A DNA stretch of 64,000 nucleotides. Source: Hypericum androsaemum (taxonomy: Eukaryota; Streptophyta; Magnoliopsida; Malpighiales; Hypericaceae). Below the pieces are notes generated by a model. That model was not told where the DNA came from. It searched no databases and saw nothing but the letters and a program-made list of their open reading frames with translations. The DNA lies in the NCBI GenBank assembly GCA_963995505.1, contig OZ023184.1, positions 7,270,308 to 7,334,307 of the forward strand, given 5' to 3'. Shown in pieces: positions 45,969-56,836 of this stretch (position 1 is the stretch's first letter; every line of letters begins with the position of its first letter). Both the position numbers and the translations under genes were made by a program.

Positions 45969-48415
45969 TGTTAGGAATTCAGCAACTTAGAGAATAATAC
46001 GCGCAAAGAACACGGGCACAATAGACAACGTAGTTCGGCCTAATATCTACGTACACGGAGAGAAATGAGAACTTTTATTAATGGATCCAAGCCACAAAGC
46101 AATACAAAACTCTTGAATAACATGCCTTTATATAGAGACAAACCCTTGTACATCAAGTAATCTATTTATGTCAAATTAGGAGTCCGAAACAAAACAGGAA
46201 AATACTTCCTCTTTTACTTTTGTCCTCGCCAAACTCAACAATCTCCACCTTGGCGAGAAATCATCCCGTGGACAAACCATGAAGCTCCATCCGAACTTCA
46301 ACAAAACTCCACATTGATGAAACACCGCCCTATGAAGAGATGAGATCTTGCAAGACCAATTTGACTCCATCGATTCTACCTCGAACCATAGATACACCGC
46401 CATTAATAAGACCATCTCAACTTTCTCACCACCTTAGTTCAATCACTTGGAGCCAGCCCCCAAGCTTGAGCTTCCGAGCTTGCTTGGCGTCTTCCCTCCA
46501 ATCTCCATTGAACCCCAACTAACAAGTCCACATGCTGAAGCAAACTTGTCACCAATAGATGCGCTCTCTATTTTTCAGTCAATCCCATGCCCCGCAACCT
46601 CGAACTACTTTTTCACTGGACTTTCTTGCCTCAAACCAATGCTACTTGCCATAGCATACAACGGCCAACCTTTTGTTCCACTAAGTAGAACCCTCGACAT
46701 GTCCCGAACTCTACCGTTCGACCTTGAGTGAGATAACCGATTCGTCTATGGTGCTACCAACGGTTTCGCATTCCCCATGCAAAACTTACCCAATACCTTT
46801 GACGTGCACATTCTTTTAGACAACTATAGTGAGAACTTGCTAACTTTGTCTCCGCGAATCCCAACTCCACTCAAAACATTCATGTCAAGCCTTCGCTCCA
46901 TCACAGAAGGGCTTTTCTCTCCTCCATCGGAAACCAACGAGTTGACTCCACCTACAACTGTGTTCCCCACTAACCTGTAGGTGTTCCTAGCATCCCTTTC
47001 ACCCTTCATCACCACCTCGGCATCATTCTCCACCTCAATTAGCCTGTCTACAACCTCATAGATGTACCCGCTACAATCCAAGGCTCCTAATGAGATCAAA
47101 TTTCTCTCCAAATTTGGAACATGCCTAACCTCACACAATTTTCTTTCAACACCATCCCACATCTTGATTCTCAAGTCTCCTATGCCAGCAATTCTACAAG
47201 TAGAACCATCACCCATAGTCACCATACCTGAATTAACGAACTTGTAGGTGTCGAACCACCCTTTCTTGGGCGTCATGTGAAAGGAACAAACGCTATCCAA
47301 AATCCAGGAATCAGAATACTTTGGACTTGATAAAACAGAAAAAAGATCACCATTCGACCCGTCTGAATATGAGGCCACATTCACGGAACCCGATCCTTTT
47401 TTCTCGCGATCCCGAGTTCTTCTCGGACAATCTTTCTTTACATGCCCTTTTTCTCCGTACTCGAAGCAATTTTCTTTGAACCTCCTCGACCTGGATCTTT
47501 TTCCATCTTCACTACAATCACCATGGCCACCCCTCACAACCAGCCATTTCGCTTGTTCATCGCCAGTTTTTCTTCTTTGATGAAACCCTAGCAGAGCACT
47601 TGTGATATCTTCCAACACCAGAAACTCCTTCACACAAGTTAGAGTTGTAACCAAATTTTCGTAAGGAATCCAAGAGCAACAATGCATTGTCTTCTTCCTC
47701 GAACTTCACATCAACCTTTCTCAAATCGCTCACAAGTTGACTAAAAATATTATTGTGTTGGCTCAAATCTGAGCCCTCCTCCATCTTGAGCCCGTACAAT
47801 CTTTGCTTAAGATAAAGCTTGTTCGACAAAGACTTAGACATATACCTTGTCTCCAATTTCTTCCATACCTCAGCTGGTGACTCCTCATCCATGACATGAT
47901 ACATCACATCGTCTGCCAAGCACAAGCGAATTATCGCCACCGCCTTGGCCTCCATCTCCTTCCACTCTTGCTCCTCCATCTTCTCGGGCTTCTGCTCCGA
48001 GAGCGCGATGACCATCCCTTGTTGCACGAGGAGATCCTTGACACGCCTTTGCCATAACCCAAAATTCGATGAACCATCGAACTTCACAAGAGCAAACTTC
48101 GCGCCGTGATCCGACATCCTCCAACCTTAGCTCTGATACCACTTGTTAGAAATTCAGCAACTTAGAGAACAATACGTGCAAAAAACACGGGCACAATAGA
48201 TAATGTGGTTCGGCCTAATACCTACGTCCACGGAGAGAAAGGAGAATTTTTATTGATGGATCCAAGCCACAAAGCAATACAAAATCCTTGGGTAGCATGC
48301 ATTTATATAAAGACAAACTCGTGTACATCAAGTAATCTATTTAGGTCAAATTAGGAGTCCGAAACAAAACAGAAAAATAATTCCTCTTTTACTTTTGTCC
48401 TTGCCAAACTCAACA
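45969..48415 (-). mobile_element. short Copia-type element with gag but no pol (TR-GAG-like), 2.45 kb
   Basis: Two 272-bp LTRs (45969-46240 and 48144-48415) begin TGTTAG and end CAACA. The primer-binding site TGGTATCAGAGC lies on the minus strand at 48141-48130 and the polypurine tract AAGGTGGAGAT is next to 46241. Flanks CTATC (45964-45968) and CCATC (48416-48420) match at 4 of 5. Internal sequence of 1.9 kb has gag, a zinc knuckle and a protease-like motif but no integrase or reverse transcriptase. It must have been moved by proteins of another element. It inserted into the PSPG region of a UGT copy. A decayed relative is at 52598-55016. Confidence 0.92.
46824..48117 (-). pseudogene. gag and protease remnant of the short Copia-type element
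   Basis: The gag frame starts at 48117 (MSDHGAKFALVKFDGSSNF, typical Copia gag) and stays open to about 47690, then shifts frame. The second frame (47687-46824) has a zinc knuckle whose second Cys is Tyr (CFEYGEKGHVKKDC) and a protease-like WILDSVCSFHM. It then runs into the GAG-pre-integrase region (NLISLGALDCSGYIYEV) before stopping. The zinc site is broken, so even gag is unlikely to work. Confidence 0.88.
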
Positions 48416-48540
48416 CCATCTAACGTGGAATTCCCCACCGGTGGCTCGCCGTGCGACAGTTGAACTATCCACCGTGGGTCAAAAACCCACCAACGGCCAG
48501 ATGGGCCAACACGTCCTCCCGAGAATACGTGAGAGCCAAA

Positions 48541-48720
48541 TTTAAAGCGAGACCCACAGCAATTTAGTAATCTGTCGTTGAATTGCGTATTACATAGATA
48601 TATACAAAATTTAAAACGAGACGCGAAGCAATTTTGTAATCTGTCATTGAAATACGTATTACATAGATACATACAAAATTTAAAGCGAGACGTGGAGTAA
48701 TTTTGTAATCGTATTGGAGT
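48541..48720. repeat. 69-bp tandem repeat, about 2.6 units
   Basis: Units begin at 48541, 48610 and 48679 with TTTAAAGCGAGAC or TTTAAAACGAGAC and include GCAATTTTGTAATCTGTC and TACGTATTACATAGATA. It replaces the upstream part of the UGT pseudogene. Confidence 0.92.
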
Positions 48721-49139
48721 TTTTTAATTGATAAGTAATTTGGATTTCGTAAAAAAGATTGGACTTAAAAATTGTTGACGGAGTAAAAAATGCTACTTAA
48801 ATATGACTTTACAATAACACTCCATTGTAGATGTCAAATAGTCGTAAATTTTATGGTGGTAATAGTAACAAGCAATCAGGTATGAAGGTCCGGTGAACGA
48901 GATACCAGAATTTTGCACTGTCAACCAACAACGCTTACGGATTACATAACATGATTAAGATTTAAAATAAACAATTTCAACGATGTTTCAAATAAAACCC
49001 AGGCCTAAAAAACGAATGAACACCCCCTCCGATCCAACCATATATACTTAACAAATTTAACACTCCTTCTCTCTTATTCTTTCTCGCACGATAGTAAAAT
49101 ACACTCATGACCACTATTCTTTTAAGACGTTGACAAATT
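48721..49139. other. AT-rich spacer, nothing recognised
   Basis: No supported feature between the tandem repeat and the second UGT remnant. Confidence 0.4.
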
Positions 49140-49383
49140 TCAATATTCCTTTTCTCTTGTTCTTTCAAATCTCAATAACGTACTTTTACCTGTGGATGCC
49201 ATAGATATTAAGTCTTCAACCAACATGTTCAACTGACCATAAGAAGACCCTCCTTCCTCGACACTCTCATTCGCCTTCCACGAGATCGCATCCATGGCCA
49301 CCATCAACTCCTCTCTCTTCTCCTCCATGATCTCTCTCACAACTTTCTCAAATTCACCCCTACTGCACTTGTCCTCCATGTCC
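49140..49383 (-). pseudogene. second UGT remnant, C-terminal end only
   Basis: Minus-strand frame from 49379 to 49140: EDKCSRGEFEKVVREIMEEK followed by EELMVAMDAISWKANESV and SSYGQLNMLVEDL. It matches the last 70 residues of plant UGTs, after the PSPG box. The upstream side is cut exactly at the LTR at 49384, so a Copia insertion removed or displaced the rest. It differs from the first pseudogene, which covers the same C-terminal region, so at least three UGT copies existed here. Confidence 0.85.
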
Positions 49384-50830
49384 TGTTGGCAAACAATAAT
49401 AGGCCAACAATCGCAAAAAATAAAATTAAAACGAAGAAGACGAGCGATTTGGTAACCCAGTTTGACAAGAATGCCTACGTCTGGGGGCGTGCAAAGTCAG
49501 AGTCTTTCTACTAGGTTTCTTGTACGTCACTATACTTTTTGTCACACATTACAATAGGTTTTACATGGGTTTATATAGAGGAGCAATCCTAAATAAAGTG
49601 GAGATCACGAAACAAACAAAACAGAAAACAAAATTAAGGCTGTCAGCCAGACCTAGCAGTCGCTAGCTCCCCTAGCAGTCGTTGGGTCCTCAGATCTCAA
49701 CTTTTTATTTCTCCCTCCTAGCGGTCGCTAGGCCTTTGGCGGCCGCTAAGCCCTTCACGAAGTCTGGCTTTCACATGTCATTCACTTGGCAGTTGCTCAT
49801 ACTCTCGCGTGGCCTTCACTCGATCATCCAACGCCTTCTCCGAGTACCAAATAGGCTCCATAACCCAACAATCTCCCTCCCGGAGACTGACCTCATCACT
49901 TATTACTTGTCACCCTTCACTAGATGACTCTCTTCACTGCGTTGGCACACCAGACCTCTTCTCAGTTCATTAGACCAACTGGAGCTATGTTCAACTTCAG
50001 CTTCTCCAAGGCAACCACCTTGGTCAATATATCTGCAGGATTCACACTTCCTTCAATCTTCTCAAGTTGCAAGATCTTCCTCTCCAAGAGATGTCGTATG
50101 TAGAAAATAGAATTCTTCGCAAAGTGAATCGCACTCTGGCTGTCACTGTAGAGTACGCTGTCCTTTTGCTCCTTCCCCAACTCACCCAATAAATTTTGAA
50201 AAAAAATCTCTTTCCTCGCTTCTGTCACTGTCACTTACTCACTTTCTGCAGTTGACAAAGCCACTATCTTTTGTAACTTAGAAGCTCAGGAGATCATTGT
50301 CCCTCCCAGCGTGAACATATACCCTATAGTGCTCCTTCTCCCATCAAGGTCACTGGACCCCAAGTCCGCGTCAACGTATCCTATCAGCTTCACTTCACTA
50401 CCTTGGAAGCATAGGACCTTCTCAGTAGTACCTCTCAAGTACCTCAGGATTCACTTCACTGCCAACCAATGCTGCTTGCCCAGATTGCTCATATATCTGC
50501 TCACCACTCCCATCGTATGTGCGATGTCTGGCATTGTACAGACCATATCATACATCAAACTCCCTATTGCTAATGCATAAGGAGTTTTCTTCATCTGAGC
50601 TTTCTCTGCCTCACTCTTAGGCGAATCCTTGTTAGATAGCTTTAAGTGTCCACCCAAGGTTGTACTCATGGGTTTGGCATTCTACATGCTGAACCTCTCC
50701 AACCTCTTCTTGATATAGTCAGTATGCGAAAGAAACAGTTTCCCTGCTACTTTGTCTCGCTCAATCCTCATCCCTAGGATCTGCTAAGCCTCACCTAATT
50801 CCTTTTAATTCAAAAATTTTGAGTTTTTTT
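49384..50830 (-). mobile_element. 3' part of a Copia element: LTR, RNase H and reverse transcriptase end
   Basis: An LTR at 49384-49870 (TGTTGG...CCCAACA) is next to a polypurine tract (GGGAGGGAGAT on the minus strand at 49881-49871). Beyond it the minus strand encodes RNase H (YSDSQSAIHFAKN, NPADILTKV; 50234-49962) and the region after the reverse transcriptase (YALAIGSLMYDMVCTMPDIA; 50669-50451; about 50830-50700 reads LGMRIERDK-like). The 5' half and the other LTR are missing. It is a different lineage from the short elements beside it. Confidence 0.9.
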
Positions 50831-50988
50831 AACTTTTTCACATAACTACTTCCTCGACATTCATCACTTAATCAGGAATAAGATAAGGGAGAATCATTGA
50901 AAAATCTATAGAGAGATATTACGTGCCTAATAATATGAGTAATTATTTAATTAAAAATATGACTAAAATAACTAATTAATAAATTTTT

Positions 50989-52045
50989 GGGCAAATTATT
51001 TTGAGGCCCCTGGTGTTTGGTATATTTAAGGCTCGCCCCCTATATTCTGGTAATCGATTAAAAACTCCCCGAGGTTTAGTTTTATTATACTCTCAGGCCC
51101 CTCGTTGACGTCAGCGATCAATTTTTTAGGTGAAATGATATTTGTACCCTTGTAAAAAAATTAAAAATCAATTAATTTTTCTTTCTTCTTCCTCACTCTC
51201 CATCGACCATCTCCCTCACTTTCCACCGACCGAAGCTGTCGTGGCCATCTCCGGCGACCTCCTCATGATGCCGTCAAATCCCTCTCATAAGCCAGACCCC
51301 AAGATTTGGCCACGCCCACTGTTTCGACCATAGTTCGTCGTCCCACCTTCCTAACTTGGTGTAGCACTCGTCCAGGCGACTGGACTAACCCAGCACCGAA
51401 CTCACCTCTCATGGCCAGGCCGATGTGAGAACCCAGCTCCTCAGTTTGGGTTGGCGCGATGTTCCAGATTCTAACCTGCTCATCGAGCCTCCTCTTCGGG
51501 TAAGCTGGGTTGTGGATGGAAGAAATTCGTCGACCGGGGAAGACGACGTTGTGGTCGGCCAGGGAAGATGAGGTTTTGGTCTGCCGGGGAAGACGAGGTT
51601 TTCGATTGAATTGGGTTACAGTACCAACAATCAGTTCGCAGTGGTCGGTTGCTTTGCCGTCGGTGATGATTGATTGTTGAACCTCTTCCCGACGGAGGAG
51701 AGGATGGGCTTGGGGGAAGCATCTGCTTATTGAAGTTGCTGGGCATGGCACGGCGATGGGTCCGATAATGATTAGGTTTTGGTGGATGAAGCTTTGCTTT
51801 GAAGAAGTTGTTGGCCGTCAGTATTATCGGAAAGATGCCCGATCGTCGGAAAGAAGGTAGGAGATGACTATAGGGGTAGAATAGTCATTTTAGGATTAAA
51901 AAAATAATAAAATAATTGCTGACATCAGCGAGGGGCCTGCGAGTATAATAAAACCAAACCTCTGGGAGTTTTTAATCGCTTATCAGAATATAGGGGGGCG
52001 AGCCTTAAATATACCAAACACCAGGGGTCTGAGAGTAATTTGTCC
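50989..52045. mobile_element. Pack-MULE-like element, 1.06 kb, 9-bp target-site duplication
   Basis: Perfect TAAATTTTT copies flank it (50980-50988 and 52046-52054). Terminal inverted repeats of about 170 bp begin GGGCAAATTATTTTGAGG on the left and, read inversely, GGACAAATTACTCTCAGACC on the right. Both contain TGACGTCAGC/TGACATCAGC near their inner part. The roughly 700-bp interior is more GC-rich and has a 162-codon minus-strand frame (51751-51263) that I do not recognise; it may be captured host DNA. Nine-base duplications with long inverted repeats fit Mutator-like elements. Confidence 0.88.
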
Positions 52046-52229
52046 TAAATTTTTTTGATAGATAATGCTTATAAAATCAAATTATCAATAAATGAATAGA
52101 ATATTGACATTGAAATATTTTAATTTTGAAGAATGGAAGGGGATAAAAGAGAATTTTGAAATTTTTACTTCTCCATTTCTCTCGCTTTTCAAACGTGGTC
52201 CTATTTTTTTCTTTTTTATACATAATTCA

Positions 52230-52427
52230 ATGAATTACTCGGTGAATCGAATCAAATATTTGATTCGTCGAATAATTTGATGAATTGACGAATTTGAATA
52301 TGTGGATTCAGATTCGAATCGTCTTAGGATGAATTCAAACCAAATTTTGATTCGTTTGAGTTTGTTCGAATCTGAATCAAATTTTTGACGAATTGAATCC
52401 GAATGTGATTGAATTCATGATTACCCC
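52230..52427. mobile_element. truncated hAT-type element
   Basis: The right end ...GAATTCATGATTACCCCTA reads inversely as TAGGGGTAATCATGAATTC, similar to the hAT MITE at 9319. The interior has the same ATTCGAATC/GATTCGTC word pattern. The left end was not found. Confidence 0.6.
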
Positions 52428-52444
52428 TACCTCACTCTTGCACT

Positions 52445-52590
52445 AAGCAATGTATGAAATTCTTAACACTTTGTAATAACATCTTTTTTATCTTTTATTA
52501 TAGCATCTCGTATTAGAGCTATTATATGAATTGATTTATGTTTGACCTAAATAGTACTTTTAAAAAATGAAAAAATTTCTAAAATTAAAT
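52445..52590. repeat. dispersed repeat shared with 39390-39530
   Basis: TTTTTTATCTTTTATTATA and GACCTAAATAG-ACTTTT appear in both. Its order relative to the other duplicated blocks differs, so it is probably an independent repeat. Confidence 0.6.
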
Positions 52591-52597
52591 TTGAAAC

Positions 52598-55016
52598 TCT
52601 TAGGAAATTCACCTACTCTAAGTATGGATGCACAGTAGAATTATCTCTATTCTAACGCAAGAAATAAGAATGCGAAACATACATAAGAGAATTATGTGGT
52701 TCAAAAAATTGCCTACGTCTACTAGAGAGATGGATGGAACTTTATTGATGTCACTCAAGTTCAATCTCAACTCAACTCAGCTCACCTATTAGGGTTAGAG
52801 CCTCTATCTATTTATAGGCAAACTATAATACAACCATGAATTCCATCTAAGTTTAATATAGAATCCAACTAGGAGTCTAATATAGAATTCAATAAGGATT
52901 CTAACATAGAATCCAACTAAGAGTCTAAAACATAATCCAACTAGAAGTCTAGTATAGAATCTAACTAGGAGTCTAACATGGAATCTAGCTATCATACAAA
53001 TTATTTGATTTTGAGCCATTCTTAACAATATCCACTTTGGTGAGAAATCATCCCTTAGAAGAACTGTGAAGCTCCAACTGATTTCAACAATCTCATGTTG
53101 ACGAAAAATTATTCTTACAAGAACTATGAAATTCCACCCAAAATAAAATCGACTACACCTTGAACCTTAAATACTCCATCCTTCTCTCTTCATCGTTGTT
53201 CAAATTGCTTGGAGACATCCCCCAAAATTGTCGGATGCATCACCTCCAATCTTAATGGACCCACAACATGCAAGTTCTCTTGCAGAAGTAAACCTATGGC
53301 CAATAGACATCTCTCCATTTTTCAGTCAACCTTATACTTTGCAACCTCGAACAACTTCCTTGTAAGACCTTGTTCCCGTTGTCGCAAACCATTGCTATAA
53401 GCTATAACATACATTGGACAACACTTTGCCATACCTAGTATAACTCTTGACATGTTATGAACTTCATCACTCGCCATTGAGTGAGATAAAACTTGATTCA
53501 CCCTTGGTATAATCCACGGTTCTGCATTTCCAATGCCAAACCTAGCGAACTCCTTTACTTTGCACGTGTCTTGAGACAATCATAGCTTATTACAAATCAT
53601 GTCTCCACGAGATAACCATAGCTTTTTGCAAACCATTATTCTATGAAACAACCGTAGCTTCTTGCTTACCATGCCTCTACAAAGAACCATAGATTTTTGC
53701 TAACCTTATCTCTGGAGATACTCATTCCAAGAACCATCTTATCTGCACTCAAACTATTCATGCCAAGATCTTGCTATGTCATATGATCTAACCTCATACG
53801 ACTTGAGTGTTTGCCAACTTTTTCAGACCTTTTGATGTGACTCCACCTACAACAGTATTTTCCACCAATATGTAAGTGTTCCCTTTCACTCTTCATTCCT
53901 ACCATAGCATCCTTCTTCACCTTCATTAGCTTACCTTTATAAATACACCCGTTATAATCCAAGGTCCCTAACAAAAATAAATTACATGGATACTCTGGAC
54001 TTGATGATACAGAAAGCTAGTCACAATCTGACCCGTTTGAATATGTGACTACGTTTGTGGATGCCAATCCATTTTTCTTATTGTCTTGATTTCCAATTCA
54101 TCCTAGATAGTCCCCATTCATGTGTCATTTTTACTGCACTTGAAGCAACTTCTATCGAACTTATTTTACACCGACTTGGATCTTCTTTCACCTTTTCTTC
54201 TCTTGATCCTTTTTATTTGCATTGATCATTCCTTGTTGAACCAACAAGTCCTTGACACGCCTTTGTCATAACTCAAAATTAATTGTTTTGTCGAATTTCA
54301 CATTGTCAAAGTTTTCGCCATAACTATTCATCATTCCCTAAAAGCTCTGATACTAATTTGTTAGAAAATTAACCTACTCTAGGTATGGAGGCGCAGCAGA
54401 ATTACATATATTTTAACACAAGAAAATAAGAACGCGAAACATACATAAGAGAATTGTGTGGTTTGGCAAATTGTCTACGTCCACGGGAGAGATGGAGAGA
54501 ACTTATTGATGCCGTCTCAAGCTCACGCTCAACTCAACTCACCTATTAGGGTTAGAGCCCCAACTATGGAGTCTATCTAAGTCACCTAGGAGTGTAAAAC
54601 ATAATCACACTAGAAATATAACATAGAATCTAAGATAAATTATCCCATTGTCTTTGGCGTATAGTCACCCTCTCCCGCGGGTCATGGGGCGACTCTGAAC
54701 AAAGAAAGAGGAGTTTTTTTTTGTTTAGGGATATTTTGGTCATTTCTATGAAAAAATGAAAAAATGGGTGCTGACATTAGCTAGGGATCCGAGAGTATCT
54801 GAAATCAAAGTATGGGGACGGAAAATTCTTTTTTTGAAACCAAGGGACCCGCAGGGGAGGGTGACCAAACACTAGGGACAATGGGATAATTTACCCTAGA
54901 ATCTAACTAGTAGTCTTAACATAATCCAACTAAAAATCTAACATAGAATCTAACTAGGAGTCTAACATAGAATTCAACTATGATGCAAATTCCTTGATTT
55001 GCGCCTTTCTTCAACA
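52598..55016 (-). mobile_element. decayed short Copia-type element, relative of 45969-48415
   Basis: LTRs are 52598-53027 and 54359-55016; the second is interrupted by a MITE (54633-54896). Minus-strand primer site TAGTATCAGAGC is at 54355-54344. The internal 1.33 kb resembles that of the 45969 element: ATCCACTTTGGTGAGAAATC beside the LTR and TTTTTCAGTCAACCTTATAC at 53317. It has only a scrap of coding sequence (LGTLDYNGCIYK, 53974-53774) and no pol. The LTRs carry several roughly 22-bp repeats of ATAGAATCCAACTAGGAGTC type (about 52855-52990). No target duplication was recognised. Confidence 0.82.
54633..54896. mobile_element. Mutator-type MITE inside an LTR, 9-bp target-site duplication
   Basis: Copies of TAGAATCTA flank it (54624-54632 and 54897-54905), and the LTR sequence continues on both sides. 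Ends are AGATAAATTATCCC and, read inversely, GGGTAAATTATCCC. The right half contains TGCTGACATTAGCTAGGGATCCGAGAGTAT, close to the inner TIR of the Pack-MULE at 57942. Confidence 0.85.
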
Positions 55017-55234
55017 ATGATATTAATTAAGTTTTTTTTGTTGGAACATATTAATTAAGTTTTCTGGTGGAACTTATTAAACAAGCAATATAAGATTATC
55101 AACATGCTCTCTAGGACGGTACTCATCGGGTTAAAAATTGTACGTGCTTTGACTTCACCAACGTACGAGAAATAAAGGTCGTGCAAGCACGACAATGAGC
55201 ATGGATCAGCCGAGCCAAGTGAAGAGAGTTATTT

Positions 55235-55878
55235 TAAATAAGGAAATAATTAAGAACTTGAAGCGAATGACACGGCAAGCGTACAAGACGTGCTTAGTAG
55301 AAGCAATGTGCAAGTGTGTAAATGTCGATTCACGCGTTTGCCCTTGGTGGACGACATTGTTTGATGCAGATAGTAAGCTTGTCTGCATCTTTGGGTCCGT
55401 TGTATACCAAATCATATCGATGTGTCCAAAGTCAATATGTTTTTGTGTGGAAAAATGTTTCGCTAGTTATGTTTAGTTGATTTATAACTACATAAAATTT
55501 ATCAATTTATTGTCTTAAAATTTTAGTTAGATATAAAATTTTTAGTATGGTACTAGAGGAAGTGGATCTCATACAGTCGTATTTATTGTTATTCTTATAC
55601 AACTTTTATTTTATCGTAAGCTAGCGAAGTCAAAATTTGTATAAACTTTATTCTGATATGTTTGGATGAAAATCCTAACACTGCTAGCTGCTGTAGAATA
55701 TTGATGTTATGTTTGTGGGGTTTTCTAGAGTTTGAAGTTCAAAATGCCCTTTTATATTTTTTGAAAAGAAATGTCTTTGGTCGTTTCATCGAGCAAGTTC
55801 AATTAAAACTGGATTGAAGGTGACGGTGCTATCTTTGTCTTTTTTTGTGTGTGGAAGCTATCTTTGTCATTTTAACCT
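55235..55878. repeat. duplicated intergenic block, copy B
   Basis: Partner of 39552-40170 in the same orientation; starts AAATAAGGAAATAATTAAGA and ends in TATCTTTGTCATTTTAA. Confidence 0.9.
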
Positions 55879-55889
55879 CTTTTTTTAGA

Positions 55890-56580
55890 AGAGAAAAGTC
55901 CACTTTAGTACCCTGTAGTATCGCCCAAAATCACTTTAGTACCCTGTGGTAAAAAACCGATCAATCGAGTCATACTTATTCCAATTAACATCAAAAAGGT
56001 CCTCGGACAGCTGCCCGGACCTGCCCGAACCTACCCGAACCCTGCCCGAACTACGTGGCCAGCCACATCACCAAATTTTGATGACGTGGCGCCACGTGGA
56101 CATCCATCTCCTTCCCTCCTCCTCCTCCTCCCCTCCCCGTCCTCCTCCTCCTCCGCGTCCTCCGCGTCCTCCTCCTCTGCGTCCTCCTCCTCCTCCTCCT
56201 CGTCTTCCTCCTCCGCGTCCTCCTCCTCCTCCTCCTCCACCTCTCCGCGTCCTCCTCCTCCTCCTCTGCGTCCTCCTCCTCCTTCTCCTCCTCTGCGTCC
56301 TCCTCCTCCATCTCCTCCTCCGCGTCCTCCTCCTCCTTCTCCTCCTCCGCGTCCTCCTCCTCCTCCTCCTCTCTGCGTCCTCCTCCTCCTCTTCCTCCTC
56401 CTCTTCGCGTCCTCCTCCTCCTCCTCCTCCTCCTCCCCGCGTCCTCCTCCTCCTCCTCCGCGTCCTCCTCCTCCTTCTCCTCCTCCGCGTCCTCCTCTTC
56501 CTCCTCCTCCTCCTCTCCGCGTCCTCCTCCTCCTCCTCCTCCTCCTCTCCAAGTGGCGCCACGTCATCAAAATTTGGATT
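55890..56580. repeat. TCC-rich minisatellite bounded by an inverted repeat
   Basis: About 430 bp (56115-56548) consist of TCC/TCT triplets with periodic GCGTCC. The tract sits between AAATTTTGATGACGTGGCGC (about 56074) and its inverse GCGCCACGTCATCAAAATTT at 56556-56575. This suggests a repeat expansion in the loop of an inverted-repeat element. The flanking CACTTTAGTACCCTGTGGTA is typical of plant MITE-like ends. The tract is open in several frames on both strands only because it lacks stop codons. Confidence 0.88.
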
Positions 56581-56689
56581 CACGATAACCGTAAGCCCAT
56601 GATCCTAAGAAATTAAGGTCCGAGTTTATAAGTTTGTCAATGAAACTTTTGATTATTACTAAAAAATTATCCGTAAACGAATATTGCCC

Positions 56690-56813
56690 AAGATTGTGAC
56701 AAAAAAAAAGAATATTGCCCAAGTTATTCACTTTAGCTCCAAAAAAAAAAACACTTAAAGGCACACCACTCTTTTTATTTGGAAAATAAGAAAACCCCAC
56801 TTGGAACTACTCA
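56690..56813. repeat. second duplicated block, copy B
   Basis: Partner of 42768-42880; lies directly beside the 3' end of COPT-B. Confidence 0.8.
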
Positions 56814-56836
56814 ACGTTTGGGAAGATCCAACAAAC

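Larger units (their letters stand above)
45838..48535 (-). pseudogene. UGT pseudogene split by an LTR element
   Basis: On the minus strand 48535-48416 encodes a damaged PSPG box (EDVLAHLAVGGFLTHGG followed by a stop where Trp belongs). 45968-45838 encodes the downstream C-terminal helix region (STVEEMVRDFMLNKTGDMMG, SIDEIAKMACETVS), which parallels STIERAVRDLMENKREDL in the intact UGT. The 2.4-kb LTR element 45969-48415 lies between them. Sequence upstream of the PSPG box is missing and is replaced by a 69-bp tandem repeat. Stops and frameshifts mean it is dead. Confidence 0.85.

Noticed and set aside
52804..53028. Arg/Leu/Val repeat peptide (74 codons)
   Set aside because: Product of the roughly 22-bp repeats inside an LTR, not a gene.
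55946..56616. Open frames of 170-218 codons on both strands, rich in Pro/Leu/Ser or Arg/Glu
   Set aside because: They come from the TCC-triplet tract, which lacks stop codons in most frames. No conserved domain or start context.
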